A stretch of DNA of 64,000 nucleotides from JAZKDW01 sp040387375 (GCA_040387375.1 JAZKDW010000015.1:186001-250000), one strand, 5' to 3'. Counted from the stretch's first letter, positions 23,954 to 33,635 are shown. The notes: generated by a model not told the origin, from the sequence alone. Program-made: numbers and translations.

Positions 23954-26251
23954 GTGACGCGTGCGCTGCGGTATCTGCTGGTAGTAGGCAGTGCGGTTGT
24001 CAGCATACTGCTGTTCCTGCTGGCGTCTGCGGCCGACAATTCCGCCTTTTTCGATAAACATTATTCCTGGCTGCTGGGGCTGAATGCGCTGATCGCCGCA
24101 GCGCTGCTGAGCCTGGTTGTTCTTCTGCTAACGCGCCTGTATCAACGCTATCGGCGCGGCGAATTTGGTTCCAGGCTCATGGCTCGCCTGGTGCTGCTGT
24201 TCACCCTCATCGGCATATTGCCCGGCATCGTGATCTATGTCGTTTCGGTTCAGTTTGTATCGCGCTCGATCGAATCATGGTTCGACGTACGGGTAGAGTC
24301 GGCGCTCGAATCCGGACTGAACCTCGGCCGCAGCGCCCTTGATGCCTCGCTGGCCGACCTCAGCGCGAACGCGCGTAATATGGCGCGTGAACTTGCTGAC
24401 TTGTCGGATGCTGCGCAGATTACCCAATTGTCGCGGTTGCGCGACCAGAACCAGATGCAGGAAGCGCTCATTGTCACGGGCAATGGCCGTATTGTGGCCA
24501 GTGTCGGCATTGGGCTTGGCACCCTGGTGCCCGAGTTGCCGACCACAAGCATGCTGCAACAGGCCCGCATATCCCGCAGCTATTCCGCGATTGAGGGTGG
24601 TGCTGATTCGCAGGGCAGCACGCTCGTCAGCGGCGCAACTGTCCCGGGCGCCGCCGCACCGGCCCGAACCGCGTTACGCTTGCGCACGATCGTGGCGATT
24701 CGCAGTTCCGCCAATACATTGTCGCTACAAAATGAAACACGCTTCCTGCAATTGCTGCAACCGGTACCGACCCAGCTGGCGGCCAATGCCGAAGCACTGC
24801 GTGCCGCATACAGCGAGTATCAGGAACGTTCACTGGCGCGCTCCGGTTTGCGCAAGATTTATATCGTCACGCTCACCTTGACGCTGCTGCTTGCAATTTT
24901 TGGCGCGATTACCAGCGCGTTTTTGATTGCGAACGATCTGGCCAAGCCTTTATTGCTGCTGGCGGAAGGAACCAAGGCTGTCGCCGAAGGCAACCTGTCG
25001 CCTCGTCCGATCGTCGCGACATCGGACGAACTCGGCACGCTGACGAAGTCATTCAACACCATGACCCGGCAGCTTCACGATGCGCGCGCCGCCGTCGAGC
25101 AAAACCGGGCCGAACTGGAAAACGCGAAAGCCTATCTGGAATCGGTGCTGGCCAACATGTCGGCCGGGGTGATGGTGCTGGATGATCACTTCCGCTTGGT
25201 AACAAGCAACGAGTCTGTCCAGCGCATTCTGCAGCATGACTTCGCTCAGCACATAGGCAAGCCACTCGCGCAAATCTACGGCTTGCGCACCTTCGCCGAG
25301 GCCATTACCAAGTCTTTTTCCGAGCAGAATGCGCAGTCTGCCGCAGGTGGCGGCGACTCTGGCAATCTGCACTGGCAGCAGCAAATCGAAATTCCGCGCA
25401 AAATGGATAATACTGATGCCGGGAATGACATTACCTTGCTGGCTCGAGGATCGCGTTTGCCGGTGGAAGGAAACATCGGTTATGTCGTGGTCTTCGATGA
25501 CATTTCGGATGTCATTTCAGGACAGCGTTCGATCGCATGGGGGGAAGTGGCCCGGCGACTCGCCCATGAAATTAAAAATCCCCTGACGCCGATTCAATTA
25601 TCCGCGGAACGGCTGCAGATGAAGCTTGAAGGAAAATTGACGCCGCAAGATGCCGCAATGCTGAACAAAGGCACCGCCACGATTGTGAATCAAGTTGCGG
25701 CGATGCAACGTATGGTCGATGATTTCCGTGATTATGCCAAAACACCGCCGGCAGTACTGACGCCGCTGAATCTGAATGACCTGATCGAGGAAATTCTTGG
25801 GCTGTACATCGGCGGTGACGAACGTGACATCATTCATGCTGCACTAGCCCCCGACCTGCCGCAGGTGATGGGAGACGCGACGCAATTGCGCCAGGTGATA
25901 CACAACCTGTTGCAGAATGCACAAGATGCGGTTGCCGAGCGGCCGCCCGGTGCGACTGCTGCCAGAATAAGTGTTATTACAGAAGCAATTCATTATCAAG
26001 GATCTGATGGCGACCAGCGCTCTGCAGTACGACTTTCGATTACCGACAATGGACCGGGTTTTGCGTCCAAAATCCTGGCGCGGGCATTTGAACCGTATGT
26101 AACGTCCAAATCGCGCGGCACCGGCCTGGGGCTGGCAATGGTGAAAAAAATCATCGAAGAACATGGCGGCCGGATCGATATACAGAACCGAGTCGATGCA
26201 AATGGTGCAAAAATCCTAATTTTACTGTTAAAGTTAGCCCATGCTGACTAA
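23954..26251 (+). CDS. ntrY: NtrY-like sensor histidine kinase
   Basis: 765 residues, inner membrane. The N-terminus has three hydrophobic helices and a periplasmic loop, then a fourth helix near 305-330. A HAMP domain (about 330-380), a PAS domain (about 395-500), HisKA with phospho-acceptor H538 in AHEIKNPLTPIQLS, and a HATPase domain with TDNGPGFAS and GTGLGLAM follow. It autophosphorylates and passes phosphate to the response regulator downstream. The start is GTG, directly after the DUF4390 stop. The NtrY name rests on architecture and gene order. Confidence 0.88.
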   Translation: MTRALRYLLVVGSAVVSILLFLLASAADNSAFFDKHYSWLLGLNALIAAALLSLVVLLLTRLYQRYRRGEFGSRLMARLVLLFTLIGILPGIVIYVVSVQFVSRSIESWFDVRVESALESGLNLGRSALDASLADLSANARNMARELADLSDAAQITQLSRLRDQNQMQEALIVTGNGRIVASVGIGLGTLVPELPTTSMLQQARISRSYSAIEGGADSQGSTLVSGATVPGAAAPARTALRLRTIVAIRSSANTLSLQNETRFLQLLQPVPTQLAANAEALRAAYSEYQERSLARSGLRKIYIVTLTLTLLLAIFGAITSAFLIANDLAKPLLLLAEGTKAVAEGNLSPRPIVATSDELGTLTKSFNTMTRQLHDARAAVEQNRAELENAKAYLESVLANMSAGVMVLDDHFRLVTSNESVQRILQHDFAQHIGKPLAQIYGLRTFAEAITKSFSEQNAQSAAGGGDSGNLHWQQQIEIPRKMDNTDAGNDITLLARGSRLPVEGNIGYVVVFDDISDVISGQRSIAWGEVARRLAHEIKNPLTPIQLSAERLQMKLEGKLTPQDAAMLNKGTATIVNQVAAMQRMVDDFRDYAKTPPAVLTPLNLNDLIEEILGLYIGGDERDIIHAALAPDLPQVMGDATQLRQVIHNLLQNAQDAVAERPPGATAARISVITEAIHYQGSDGDQRSAVRLSITDNGPGFASKILARAFEPYVTSKSRGTGLGLAMVKKIIEEHGGRIDIQNRVDANGAKILILLLKLAHAD

Positions 26252-26327
26252 CTAATAGTTACAATTACTCAGCAAATAATAACTAAAAGAAAAAACAGAG
26301 GAGTAGCAAAATAAAGAAGGTACAGAA

Positions 26328-27056
26328 ATGGCCAATATACTTGTAGTCGACGATGAAATGGGGATCCGCGAGTTATTATCGGAAATTCTGGGCGACGAAG
26401 GACATGTCGTCACGACGGCAGAAAATGCGCAACAGGCAAGGGATGTACGCGCAGCCGGCAAACCTGATCTTGTGCTGCTCGATATCTGGATGCCCGATAC
26501 GGATGGCGTCACACTCTTGAAGGAATGGCAGCGTGACGGCTTGCTGACCATGCCGGTCATCATGATGTCGGGACATGCAACAATTGATACAGCTGTCGAA
26601 GCAACACGCATTGGCGCTCTTAACTTCCTCGAAAAGCCGATATCGTTGCAGAAATTGTTGAAGGCAGTGCAAATAGGACTATCACACGGTCAGGAAGTCG
26701 TGCGTACCGCGGTGTTCCATTCACATGCACGCCCGACGCTGGTCCATAGTAACGACACGTCTGGCGGAAGTTCGATGAGCATGTCGCCTTTCCATGGCAA
26801 CACCATGGTGACGAGTGGTATTGCATCGCCACCCGTGATGCTGCCAGCCGACCACATGTTCAGCATGTCGTTTGACTTGCCGTTACGGGAAGCACGCGAT
26901 GCATTCGAACGGGCCTATTTCGAACACCATCTGGTACGAGAGAGCGGAAGCATGACCAGAGTGGCCGAAAGAACCGGTCTGGAACGCACCCATTTATACC
27001 GGAAGTTAAAACAATTAGGCGTTGAACCGTGCCGGGTGAAGAAAAATCAGGGATAA
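26328..27056 (+). CDS. ntrX: NtrX-like response regulator lacking the AAA+ domain
   Basis: 242 residues. REC domain (1-120) with D8, D9, phospho-acceptor D52 in LLDIWMPD and K in LEKPIS. A Met/Ser-rich linker (about 125-190) replaces the sigma-54 AAA+ domain expected in NtrX. The C-terminus (about 190-240) is a Fis-type helix-turn-helix: VAERTGLERTHLYRKLKQLGV. Without GAFTGA it cannot activate sigma-54 in the usual way and may act as a plain DNA-binding activator or repressor. No frameshift or stop is seen, so the loss looks old. Confidence 0.82.
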   Translation: MANILVVDDEMGIRELLSEILGDEGHVVTTAENAQQARDVRAAGKPDLVLLDIWMPDTDGVTLLKEWQRDGLLTMPVIMMSGHATIDTAVEATRIGALNFLEKPISLQKLLKAVQIGLSHGQEVVRTAVFHSHARPTLVHSNDTSGGSSMSMSPFHGNTMVTSGIASPPVMLPADHMFSMSFDLPLREARDAFERAYFEHHLVRESGSMTRVAERTGLERTHLYRKLKQLGVEPCRVKKNQG

Positions 27057-27412
27057 CCATTGTCACTCTTGTGACTGGCGCACGCGCGAATGAACGTGAA
27101 GCCGCAATTTCGGCGGCCCTTCACCAAAATGTCGTAACAGCAATGATCCTGGAAGGATTGCCAGATGGCGGTAGCGGAGCGATTGCTTCGGATACATCCT
27201 CCAGCGTGCTTGTCTCGCGTATTGCCCCCGGCTGCATGTGCTGCAGTGGAAACCTTGTCATGCGTGTAACCCTCAACCGCTTGCTCAGAAAACATCCTGC
27301 AAGGCTGTTCATCAGCCTGGCAACAACGGAGCACCTTGCCCAGATCCGCCGTTTTTTAACCGAAACGCCTTACGACACCTTGTTGAACCTTACGGATGAC
27401 CTGGCCGTATAA
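27029..27412 (+). CDS. Degenerate CobW-like (G3E GTPase family) protein
   Basis: 127 residues starting with GTG inside the last 28 bp of ntrX. The GCMCCSGNLVMRVTLNRLL segment carries the CxCC metal-binding motif of CobW/G3E metallochaperones and the following sequence keeps the ARLFISLATTEH strand. The Walker A and the rest of the GTPase are missing: the N-terminus (VTLVTGARANERE) has lost the GxxGxGKT loop. It may bind metal without GTP hydrolysis. The overlap with ntrX implies co-expression. Confidence 0.6.
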   Translation: MPGEEKSGITIVTLVTGARANEREAAISAALHQNVVTAMILEGLPDGGSGAIASDTSSSVLVSRIAPGCMCCSGNLVMRVTLNRLLRKHPARLFISLATTEHLAQIRRFLTETPYDTLLNLTDDLAV

Positions 27413-27423
27413 AACATGTTTCA

Positions 27424-27465
27424 TGCTCGCGAATAGTCCGGCAAGTGACCGGCTAAATGCGAGCA
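27424..27465. terminator. Stem-loop after the ntrYX operon
   Basis: TGCTCGC (27424-27430) pairs with GCGAGCA (27459-27465), with an inner CCGG pair. It lies 12 bp after the CobW-like stop. No T tract follows, so it may be a processing or weak termination site. Confidence 0.4.
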
Positions 27466-27572
27466 AGCGGGGATTTATGCCTTCGAAGACTTGAAAAGGA
27501 GGGTGCCAGCGCCATGTGTAAGAGCAAGGAAGTGCAGTAATTATTTCTGCACAGGCAACTTAAGGAGCGCAC

Positions 27573-27830
27573 ATGAATCTGATTTACAACAGCGAGCAAT
27601 ATAGCGTCGTGGAATTTGGTGCCGACGATGGCCGCGAAGCCTTGCGTTTCGGCGGTTACGAAATAATGGATAAACCCGGCAAACGTGAAATCTTTATCGG
27701 TGGCACCTTGGCTGAAGCATTCCGCAAGAATGTAGAAACGCTGATTGCGTCCGAACCGAGCGTTGAGGACATTGACGCATTTTTAGGCAATTATGATGCA
27801 CTGATGAGCCAGCCAGTCGTATTTCATTAA
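27573..27830 (+). CDS. DUF3567 family protein
   Basis: 85 residues. The sequence MNLIYNSEQYSVVEFG, GGYEIMDKPGKREIFIGG and AEAFRKNVETLI matches DUF3567, a small cytoplasmic family of Betaproteobacteria with no known function. AAGGAG precedes the ATG at good spacing. It is followed by the convergent MFS gene. Confidence 0.85.
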   Translation: MNLIYNSEQYSVVEFGADDGREALRFGGYEIMDKPGKREIFIGGTLAEAFRKNVETLIASEPSVEDIDAFLGNYDALMSQPVVFH

Positions 27831-27884
27831 GCACTACTGCGGTAAAGGAAAGCACGAACGCCATACGGCTTTTCTTTACGCCCG

Positions 27885-29222
27885 TTATTCACGGTATTGT
27901 TTGCCAAAAGTGTCGCGCGTAAGCAACAGTGCGACAAAAGCGGTCAATACCCATATCACCAGGAATGCAAACGCCATCCGGTAAGCCTCGGTACCGTACA
28001 GGCGTACGCCATTTTGCAACGCACCATCCCAATAACGATCCAGGATCCAGCCGATCACCGGCTGTTGTGTCAGCGGTCCGACCATGACACCCATATTGAC
28101 TGCACCGACCGCGGTGCCGGACAAGCGCAAGGGGAGCGACTCCTTGACATACAAAAAGCCGAGCGCCATGCTGCCGGAGCCTAGCCCCGCCAGCATCAAC
28201 AAGGGCACCAGCACAGGCAATGGCGCGCCAGGCATGGCCCACAGTCCGCCAAAACCAAGAACGACACACACGCCCCCCAGCACATAGGGGCTTTTGCGCC
28301 GGCGCCAGCGGTCCCCTAGATGCCCGAACAGGATTGCTCCGGCCGAAAACGCGATCAGCATGCCGCTCGTGATCAGCGATGCTGATTTTGGTGTCATGCC
28401 ATGGAGCTGCACCAGGAAAGGCACACCCCATAAGCCGGTGAAGGTCAGGAAAGCACCGACTATGCCGGATGGCACCCAGAACAATAACGCTACATTGGGA
28501 TAACGCCATATCTCACCCAGACCACGCAGGATCGAACTCATCGATGCCGGTTTCCTTTCGCCTCCCGCAAAAGCGTGGCTCTCAAAACCAAGTTCGCACG
28601 GATCGTCGCGCATCAGGAAAAAAATCGCCAGCGCCAGGCACAGCGCCACAAAACCGGAAGCCGCAATCACGGTTTGCCAACCGAAGGCATCCGACAGCGC
28701 ACGCAAGGGCAGGCCGGCCAATACCGCACCCATGGTGCCGATTGCCAGCGCAATACCGGTGACCGTACCGAGCCGGCGCGAGTCGAACCAGTGCGATGAC
28801 AGCTTCAGCATCGAGACCCAGGCCACGGCGACGGTGCCGCCGATCAGGCCCCGACCGATTGCTGCGGACGTAAAATCATCCGCGAAGGCGAACATCAACG
28901 CACCGATTCCGCCGATCAGTGCACCGATCCACAATAATGTGCGTGGCCCGAAACGGTCGACCAATATGCCGGTCGGGATCTGCATGGCGGCATAAAAGTA
29001 GAAATAGAATGCGGACAGATTTCCCAGCATTGCGGCGCTCAGCTTGAAATCGCGCATCAGTTCCGATGTCAGCACTGCCGGGGTCACACGATGGAAAAAT
29101 CCGAACAGGTAAAACCCAACCGCCATGCCCCACATCATGAAAGCCAGACGTACCGGCGGGTAAGCCGGCTTGGCAGGAACAACACTATCGGCGGGAGCGG
29201 AAGAAAGTTTTGCAGGATTCAT
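27885..29222 (-). CDS. Major facilitator superfamily transporter
   Basis: 445 residues with about twelve membrane helices. Motif A appears as GILVDRFGPRTLL after helix 2; the central loop (about 205-225) contains HAFAGGERKPAS. The N-terminal tail is Pro/Ala-rich. It resembles the nitrate/sugar-phosphate-like MFS group seen near residues FGFFHRVTPAVL. Substrate unknown. It is transcribed alone and diverges from the TrmB-like gene. Confidence 0.85.
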   Translation of the reverse strand: MNPAKLSSAPADSVVPAKPAYPPVRLAFMMWGMAVGFYLFGFFHRVTPAVLTSELMRDFKLSAAMLGNLSAFYFYFYAAMQIPTGILVDRFGPRTLLWIGALIGGIGALMFAFADDFTSAAIGRGLIGGTVAVAWVSMLKLSSHWFDSRRLGTVTGIALAIGTMGAVLAGLPLRALSDAFGWQTVIAASGFVALCLALAIFFLMRDDPCELGFESHAFAGGERKPASMSSILRGLGEIWRYPNVALLFWVPSGIVGAFLTFTGLWGVPFLVQLHGMTPKSASLITSGMLIAFSAGAILFGHLGDRWRRRKSPYVLGGVCVVLGFGGLWAMPGAPLPVLVPLLMLAGLGSGSMALGFLYVKESLPLRLSGTAVGAVNMGVMVGPLTQQPVIGWILDRYWDGALQNGVRLYGTEAYRMAFAFLVIWVLTAFVALLLTRDTFGKQYRE

Positions 29223-29350
29223 TCAGGAATTATGCCTTGAAACAATCCATGCACACAGAATCAACATTCGGCGCAACCATGCACGTGCACCGGAGGCCGG
29301 CGCCGCATTTCGGCTACATGGGCGGCAATGGTCGCAGGTATACTGTCGTC

Positions 29351-30058
29351 ATGTACGCCAACTCCAGTCCCGTCACCAGTCGCCAGAACGGCATTCATGA
29401 TCAATTGGCGCAGCGGCTTGCAAAACACGCGGCCACGCAATTTCTGAAACCGATCACGTCCTATAACCGCGCCGCATTCGATGCCAGCATCGACGCCTGG
29501 CAGGCGGCGGGCAGCAGGCCGTTGATCCTGGATGCCGGTTGTGGTGTCGGCTTGTCGACCTTGCATCTGGCGGCACGATTTCCGGATCATTTTGTGATCG
29601 GCATCGATCAGTCAGCCGATCGCATTGCCCGCAACACGCTATGGTCCGGCGCCGCGCCCGAAAACTCAATACGCATTCGCGCAGACCTGGTCGATTATTG
29701 GCGTCTGCTGCAAAGCGCCGGCATTTCCCCTGACCGACACTATGTCCTGTATCCCAATCCATGGCCGAAAAAGCACCATCTCGGGCGCCGCTGGCACGGC
29801 CATCCGGTGTTTCCAGTGATGGTCGCGCTGGGCGGCCATTTCGAATGCCGCAGCAACTGGCGCATTTACATTGAAGAGTGCGCCGCCGCGTTGACGCAGC
29901 TTACCGCGCTGCCGGTTGCGGTCGAACCCTATGTGGAACTGGACGCGACTTTATCCGGGCAGCCGGTGCCGATCACACCGTTCGAGCAAAAATATCTGGC
30001 ATCGGGACATGCATTATGGCGCTGCCGGATGCAGATCACACCCGCGCCGTCGCTTTAA
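29351..30058 (+). CDS. TrmB-like SAM-dependent methyltransferase
   Basis: 235 residues. DAGCGVGLSTLHLA is the SAM-binding motif I and YPNPWPKKHHLGRRWHGHP resembles the catalytic DPWPKKRH loop of tRNA (guanine-N7) methyltransferase TrmB. The first residue of that loop and the C-terminal TxxxxY specificity part differ, so it is a paralogue whose substrate may be tRNA or something else. Several upstream ATGs are in frame (29210, 29249, 29279, 29318); 29351 gives a typical length and avoids overlap with the divergent MFS gene. Confidence 0.72.
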   Translation: MYANSSPVTSRQNGIHDQLAQRLAKHAATQFLKPITSYNRAAFDASIDAWQAAGSRPLILDAGCGVGLSTLHLAARFPDHFVIGIDQSADRIARNTLWSGAAPENSIRIRADLVDYWRLLQSAGISPDRHYVLYPNPWPKKHHLGRRWHGHPVFPVMVALGGHFECRSNWRIYIEECAAALTQLTALPVAVEPYVELDATLSGQPVPITPFEQKYLASGHALWRCRMQITPAPSL

Positions 30059-30127
30059 CGGAACCGGAGTCGCGCGACCATGCTACTGTAACCAACCTCT
30101 TCAATTTCACCGGATCATCTTCGCGCC

Positions 30128-30895
30128 ATGTGCCAGCTTCTTGGAATGAATTGCAATGTCCCGACCGATATTGTGTTCAGCTTTACCGGCTTTGCTACCC
30201 GCGGCGGCCGTACCGACGTCCATAACGACGGTTGGGGAATCGCCTTTTTTGAAGGCGCAGGCGTGCGCCATTTTGTCGATTACCAGGCTGCTGTCGAATC
30301 GCCGGTGGCCGAGCTCATCCGGCGCTTTCCGATCAAGTCGAAAAATGTCATCGCCCATATTCGCAAGGCGACCCAGGGTCACATCGCGCTTGAAAACTGC
30401 CATCCGTTCGTACGGGAATTATGGGGACGGTATTGGGTCTTCGCCCATAACGGCGACTTGAAGAATTTCACCCCGCCCCTGGACGGCCCGTATCGTCCGG
30501 TCGGTACGACGGATAGCGAATGGGCATTCTGCTACCTGCTGCAGCAACTGCGAAAACGTTTCGGCGATACGCTGCCGGCTCTGCCCGACCTGACCTCGGC
30601 GCTCAAGGATCTGACAAATGAAATCGCGGCCTACGGCGTATTCAACATGATGCTGTCGGATGGCTCGGCATTGTTTGCGCACTGCGCCACCAATCTTCAC
30701 TATATCGTGCGGAAATATCCTTTTGCCGAAGCGAAGCTGTCCGACGAAGACCTGAGCGTCGACTTTTCGGAAGTGACGACACCGAACGACCGCGTCGCGA
30801 TCATCGTGACCGAGCCGCTCACCACGAATGAGGCATGGACGAAGTTCAAGGAAGGTGAATTGAAGGTGTTTGTCGACGGCCTGCCGCTGGATTGA
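30128..30895 (+). CDS. Class II glutamine amidotransferase (YafJ type)
   Basis: 255 residues. After Met removal the N-terminal nucleophile is Cys2 (MCQLLGMN). NDGWGIAFF, VIAHIRKAT and FAHNGDLKNF are the glutaminase-site motifs of the Ntn-hydrolase family. It has no attached synthase domain, so it resembles YafJ-type stand-alone amidotransferases, whose acceptor is usually unknown. It ends one base before the convergent ketosynthase gene. Confidence 0.85.
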   Translation: MCQLLGMNCNVPTDIVFSFTGFATRGGRTDVHNDGWGIAFFEGAGVRHFVDYQAAVESPVAELIRRFPIKSKNVIAHIRKATQGHIALENCHPFVRELWGRYWVFAHNGDLKNFTPPLDGPYRPVGTTDSEWAFCYLLQQLRKRFGDTLPALPDLTSALKDLTNEIAAYGVFNMMLSDGSALFAHCATNLHYIVRKYPFAEAKLSDEDLSVDFSEVTTPNDRVAIIVTEPLTTNEAWTKFKEGELKVFVDGLPLD

Positions 30896-30896
30896 C

Positions 30897-32126
30897 CTAC
30901 GACGCGCGCGCCACCAGCACCGCGTTGGTGCCGCCGAACGCAAATGAATTCGACATCACCGTGCGCAGCGTCAGGCCATGGCGCGCCCGCAGCGGAACAT
31001 AGTCGAGATCACATTCCGGATCGGCGTTGTGCAAATTTATGGTCGGCGGCGCGGTACCCGCTTTCAGCGCCAGCACCGACACGGCAAATTCCAGCGCTCC
31101 CGCCGCGCCGAGCAAATGCCCGTGCATCGATTTGGTCGAACTGACCGGCATCCGATACGCGTGACCTTGAAAGACCGACTTGATTGCCGCTGTCTCCACG
31201 CCATCGTTTGCAAGCGTCCCGGTGCCATGGGCATTGAGGTAATCGATGGCCGAGGACGGCAAACCTGCAGAGTCGAGCGCCGCCCGCATCGCCGCTGCCT
31301 GACCTTCGGCGGTCGGACGGGTAATGTGCATCGCATCTGTGGCCAGACCGTAACCGGTCAGTTCCGCGTGAACGTGCGCACCGCGGCGGGTCGCACGTTC
31401 CCATTCCTCGAGCACCAGTATCGCCGCGCCTTCGCCCAGCACCAGTCCGCTGCGATCGCGGGAAAACGGCTTGCATGATGCCGAGGGATCATGCGCATCT
31501 TCGCTGGCCAGGGTACCCAGGGCCTCCCAGGCTTTCAGCACCCCGAAAGTCAGCGGCGCCTCGCTGCCGCCGGCAATCATCAGGTCGGCGTCGCCGCTGC
31601 CGATCCTGCGCCAGGCTTCGCCAATCGCCACCGCCGACGATGAACACGCGGTTGAGAATGTCAGGTTCGGACCGCGGATGTCATGTTCGATGCCGATCCA
31701 CGCAGCCGCTGCATTGGTCATCGCCATCAGCACGCTGAATGGATTGACGCGGTCGACGCCTTCGCCGTAAATGGTCTGGTATCCGTCGTCGGTGGCGCGC
31801 GCGCCGCCAAGCCCGGTGCCGATGAACACGCCGGCGCGTTGCCTGTCCTCGCCGGCAAACAAGAGGCCGGCATCGGCGATCGCCTGGCTGGTCGCATGCA
31901 ACGCAAACTGGCTCACTCGGTCCAGCATGCGCACTCTCGGCGCGGGAAAATAGTGTCCGGCATCGAACTCTGCCGGCGCCGCGATCGGCGCCATGAGCCG
32001 CTTGCAAAAAGCGGCATCGATATGGCGTATGCCGGACCGGCCCGCTATCAGGTTGCGGAACAGAGTGTGCCTGTCATTGCCCAAGGGCGACACCACCCCA
32101 ATGCCCGTGACGGCGACCCGTCTCAC
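30897..32126 (-). CDS. Beta-ketoacyl-ACP synthase (FabF family)
   Basis: 409 residues, thiolase fold. Catalytic triad: C161 in STACSSSAVA, H300 in NAHGTGT and H335 in KSMHGHLLGA. It condenses an acyl chain with malonyl-ACP. The start is GTG at 32126, overlapping the ACP stop as GTGA. It is the last of a five-gene minus-strand operon with its own acyl carrier protein and is separate from the primary fatty-acid synthase genes, so it probably makes a special acyl starter for the type III polyketide synthase at the other end. Confidence 0.87.
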   Translation of the reverse strand: MRRVAVTGIGVVSPLGNDRHTLFRNLIAGRSGIRHIDAAFCKRLMAPIAAPAEFDAGHYFPAPRVRMLDRVSQFALHATSQAIADAGLLFAGEDRQRAGVFIGTGLGGARATDDGYQTIYGEGVDRVNPFSVLMAMTNAAAAWIGIEHDIRGPNLTFSTACSSSAVAIGEAWRRIGSGDADLMIAGGSEAPLTFGVLKAWEALGTLASEDAHDPSASCKPFSRDRSGLVLGEGAAILVLEEWERATRRGAHVHAELTGYGLATDAMHITRPTAEGQAAAMRAALDSAGLPSSAIDYLNAHGTGTLANDGVETAAIKSVFQGHAYRMPVSSTKSMHGHLLGAAGALEFAVSVLALKAGTAPPTINLHNADPECDLDYVPLRARHGLTLRTVMSNSFAFGGTNAVLVARAS

Positions 32127-32389
32127 GATACCGCGCCAGTCGCCGCAGGCTGGCCGTGTTGCTCGGCAATGAGGCGGTCTATGTAGCGCACCACATCACC
32201 GACCGTCTTCAGATCGACCCTGTCATTCGGCACCTTGAGCTTGAACTCATCCTCGACATTGAAAAAAAGCTCCATCATGCCGAGTGAATCGATCAGCAGA
32301 TTGTCGAGTCGCGCGTCCGGCGTCAGCGCCTCGCGGGTCAATGGATAACTGGCGATGAGAATGGACTGCAATCGTGCGAGCGTTGTCAT
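32123..32389 (-). CDS. Acyl carrier protein
   Basis: 88 residues. The phosphopantetheine site is S35 in LLIDSLGMMELFF; the acidic helices and the following FNVEDEFK segment are typical. It carries acyl intermediates for the cluster. The stop overlaps the ketosynthase start and the start lies one base after the FAD-enzyme stop, indicating strict co-translation. Confidence 0.88.
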   Translation of the reverse strand: MTTLARLQSILIASYPLTREALTPDARLDNLLIDSLGMMELFFNVEDEFKLKVPNDRVDLKTVGDVVRYIDRLIAEQHGQPAATGAVS

Positions 32390-32390
32390 G

Positions 32391-33632
32391 TCAAATGCTC
32401 CTGCCAGGCCGGTTAGTGATTATGGAGTGCGCGGGTGCCGGCCTGACTTTTCCGCTCAGGCGCGCTGCGCAGGTCATCAGGGTGGGCTTCCAGCGCAATA
32501 CAGGTAGCAGCATCGGTGCCAGCGCCGGCCGCATTGCAGCATGGGCAAACAGTGCGGCCCATCGAATCCTCGGCGTAAAACTGCCCCGCCAGGCGTGTGC
32601 ATATTCACGTTGAATCTGCGGCTGCGCCGCCCCGGCAAGAACAGGGCTTGCGTACCTGAACAGCATTTCACACAACAACCATGAGGACTGCAGCGCCATG
32701 CTGATGCCCTCACCGATAATCGGGTGCGCTTCACCGGCGGCATTCCCGATCAGGAATACCCCGCTACCCCTGGGTTGTACACGAACGCCGGGGCGGATCG
32801 GACCGGCGCTCAGCCATTCGCCCTGCCTGCGCGCCTCAGCCAGCGCGCGTGCCACGGCAGCGCAATTTTCTTTCATGTACGCCTCTACTGCGCTGCCTGC
32901 GGACTGCCCTTGCATCAGCTCCCTGCAGCTACGCAAACGATCGCGGCGGATACAGCAGGCCAGTGTTGTGATGCCTCCACCAGCCATGACCATGCCGCCA
33001 TAAGCACCAGCAAATGCCAATACGGACAACAATCCATGCGCAATCTCCGCCTCCTTGAAATTCGCCTTGAATGCAAAAAGATCGCTGGCCAGCCTCGGCC
33101 AGCGCGGCACGCTGCCGGCGTCAGGCGGCGGCGTCCAGGAGCCATGCGCAGCAATCAGCACGGTTGCCGTCAGCACTGACACCGCCTGCGACTCGAGCGC
33201 AGCCGCATCACATTGAAATGCGCCTGGGTGGCCGCGAATCGCAAACGCTGCCCATGGCTGCAGGATAGTCGCACCGGCCTGTCGCGCGCGCTCCAGCAAA
33301 AGCGAATCAAACACGTCACGTCCAAGTGCCCGTCCCCACGGATGCCGCCCATCCGCCAGCGGCGGCAAATCGGCATGAATGTTTTGCGCGCCGCTCATCA
33401 GGCCGACCTGGCGCAAAGGCGGGCCGGCCGCGGCATCAAACGCCGGGCCGATGCCGAGCGCATCCAGCAGGGGCAGATTGCTCGCGGCGACACATTCGCC
33501 GCACACCTTGCGACGTGGAAAGCGCTTTTTCTCCAATACGGCCACCGACCATCCTGCCTGCGCCAGCAGGATCGCCGCGCTGCTGCCGGCCGGACCGGCG
33601 CCAATGATGACTGCATCGTAATGGGTCCGCAT
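32391..33632 (-). CDS. FAD-dependent oxidoreductase (geranylgeranyl reductase-like)
   Basis: 413 residues. The N-terminus has the dinucleotide fold VIIGAGPAGSSAAILLAQ with the following EKKRFPRRKVCGE, and the FAD-ribityl motif FLIGNAAGEAHPIIGEGI is near 300. The family covers reductases and monooxygenases acting on lipids and polyketides. In this operon it likely oxidises or hydroxylates the product of the type III synthase. Start at 33632, three bases after the methyltransferase stop. Confidence 0.82.
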   Translation of the reverse strand: MRTHYDAVIIGAGPAGSSAAILLAQAGWSVAVLEKKRFPRRKVCGECVAASNLPLLDALGIGPAFDAAAGPPLRQVGLMSGAQNIHADLPPLADGRHPWGRALGRDVFDSLLLERARQAGATILQPWAAFAIRGHPGAFQCDAAALESQAVSVLTATVLIAAHGSWTPPPDAGSVPRWPRLASDLFAFKANFKEAEIAHGLLSVLAFAGAYGGMVMAGGGITTLACCIRRDRLRSCRELMQGQSAGSAVEAYMKENCAAVARALAEARRQGEWLSAGPIRPGVRVQPRGSGVFLIGNAAGEAHPIIGEGISMALQSSWLLCEMLFRYASPVLAGAAQPQIQREYAHAWRGSFTPRIRWAALFAHAAMRPALAPMLLPVLRWKPTLMTCAARLSGKVRPAPAHSIITNRPGRSI

Positions 33633-33635
33633 CGA

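Noticed and set aside
27494..27540. Seven-codon frame (MCKSKEVQ) after a strong AGGAGG
   Set aside because: The spacing from AGGAGG to ATG is too long and the frame too short to support a gene.
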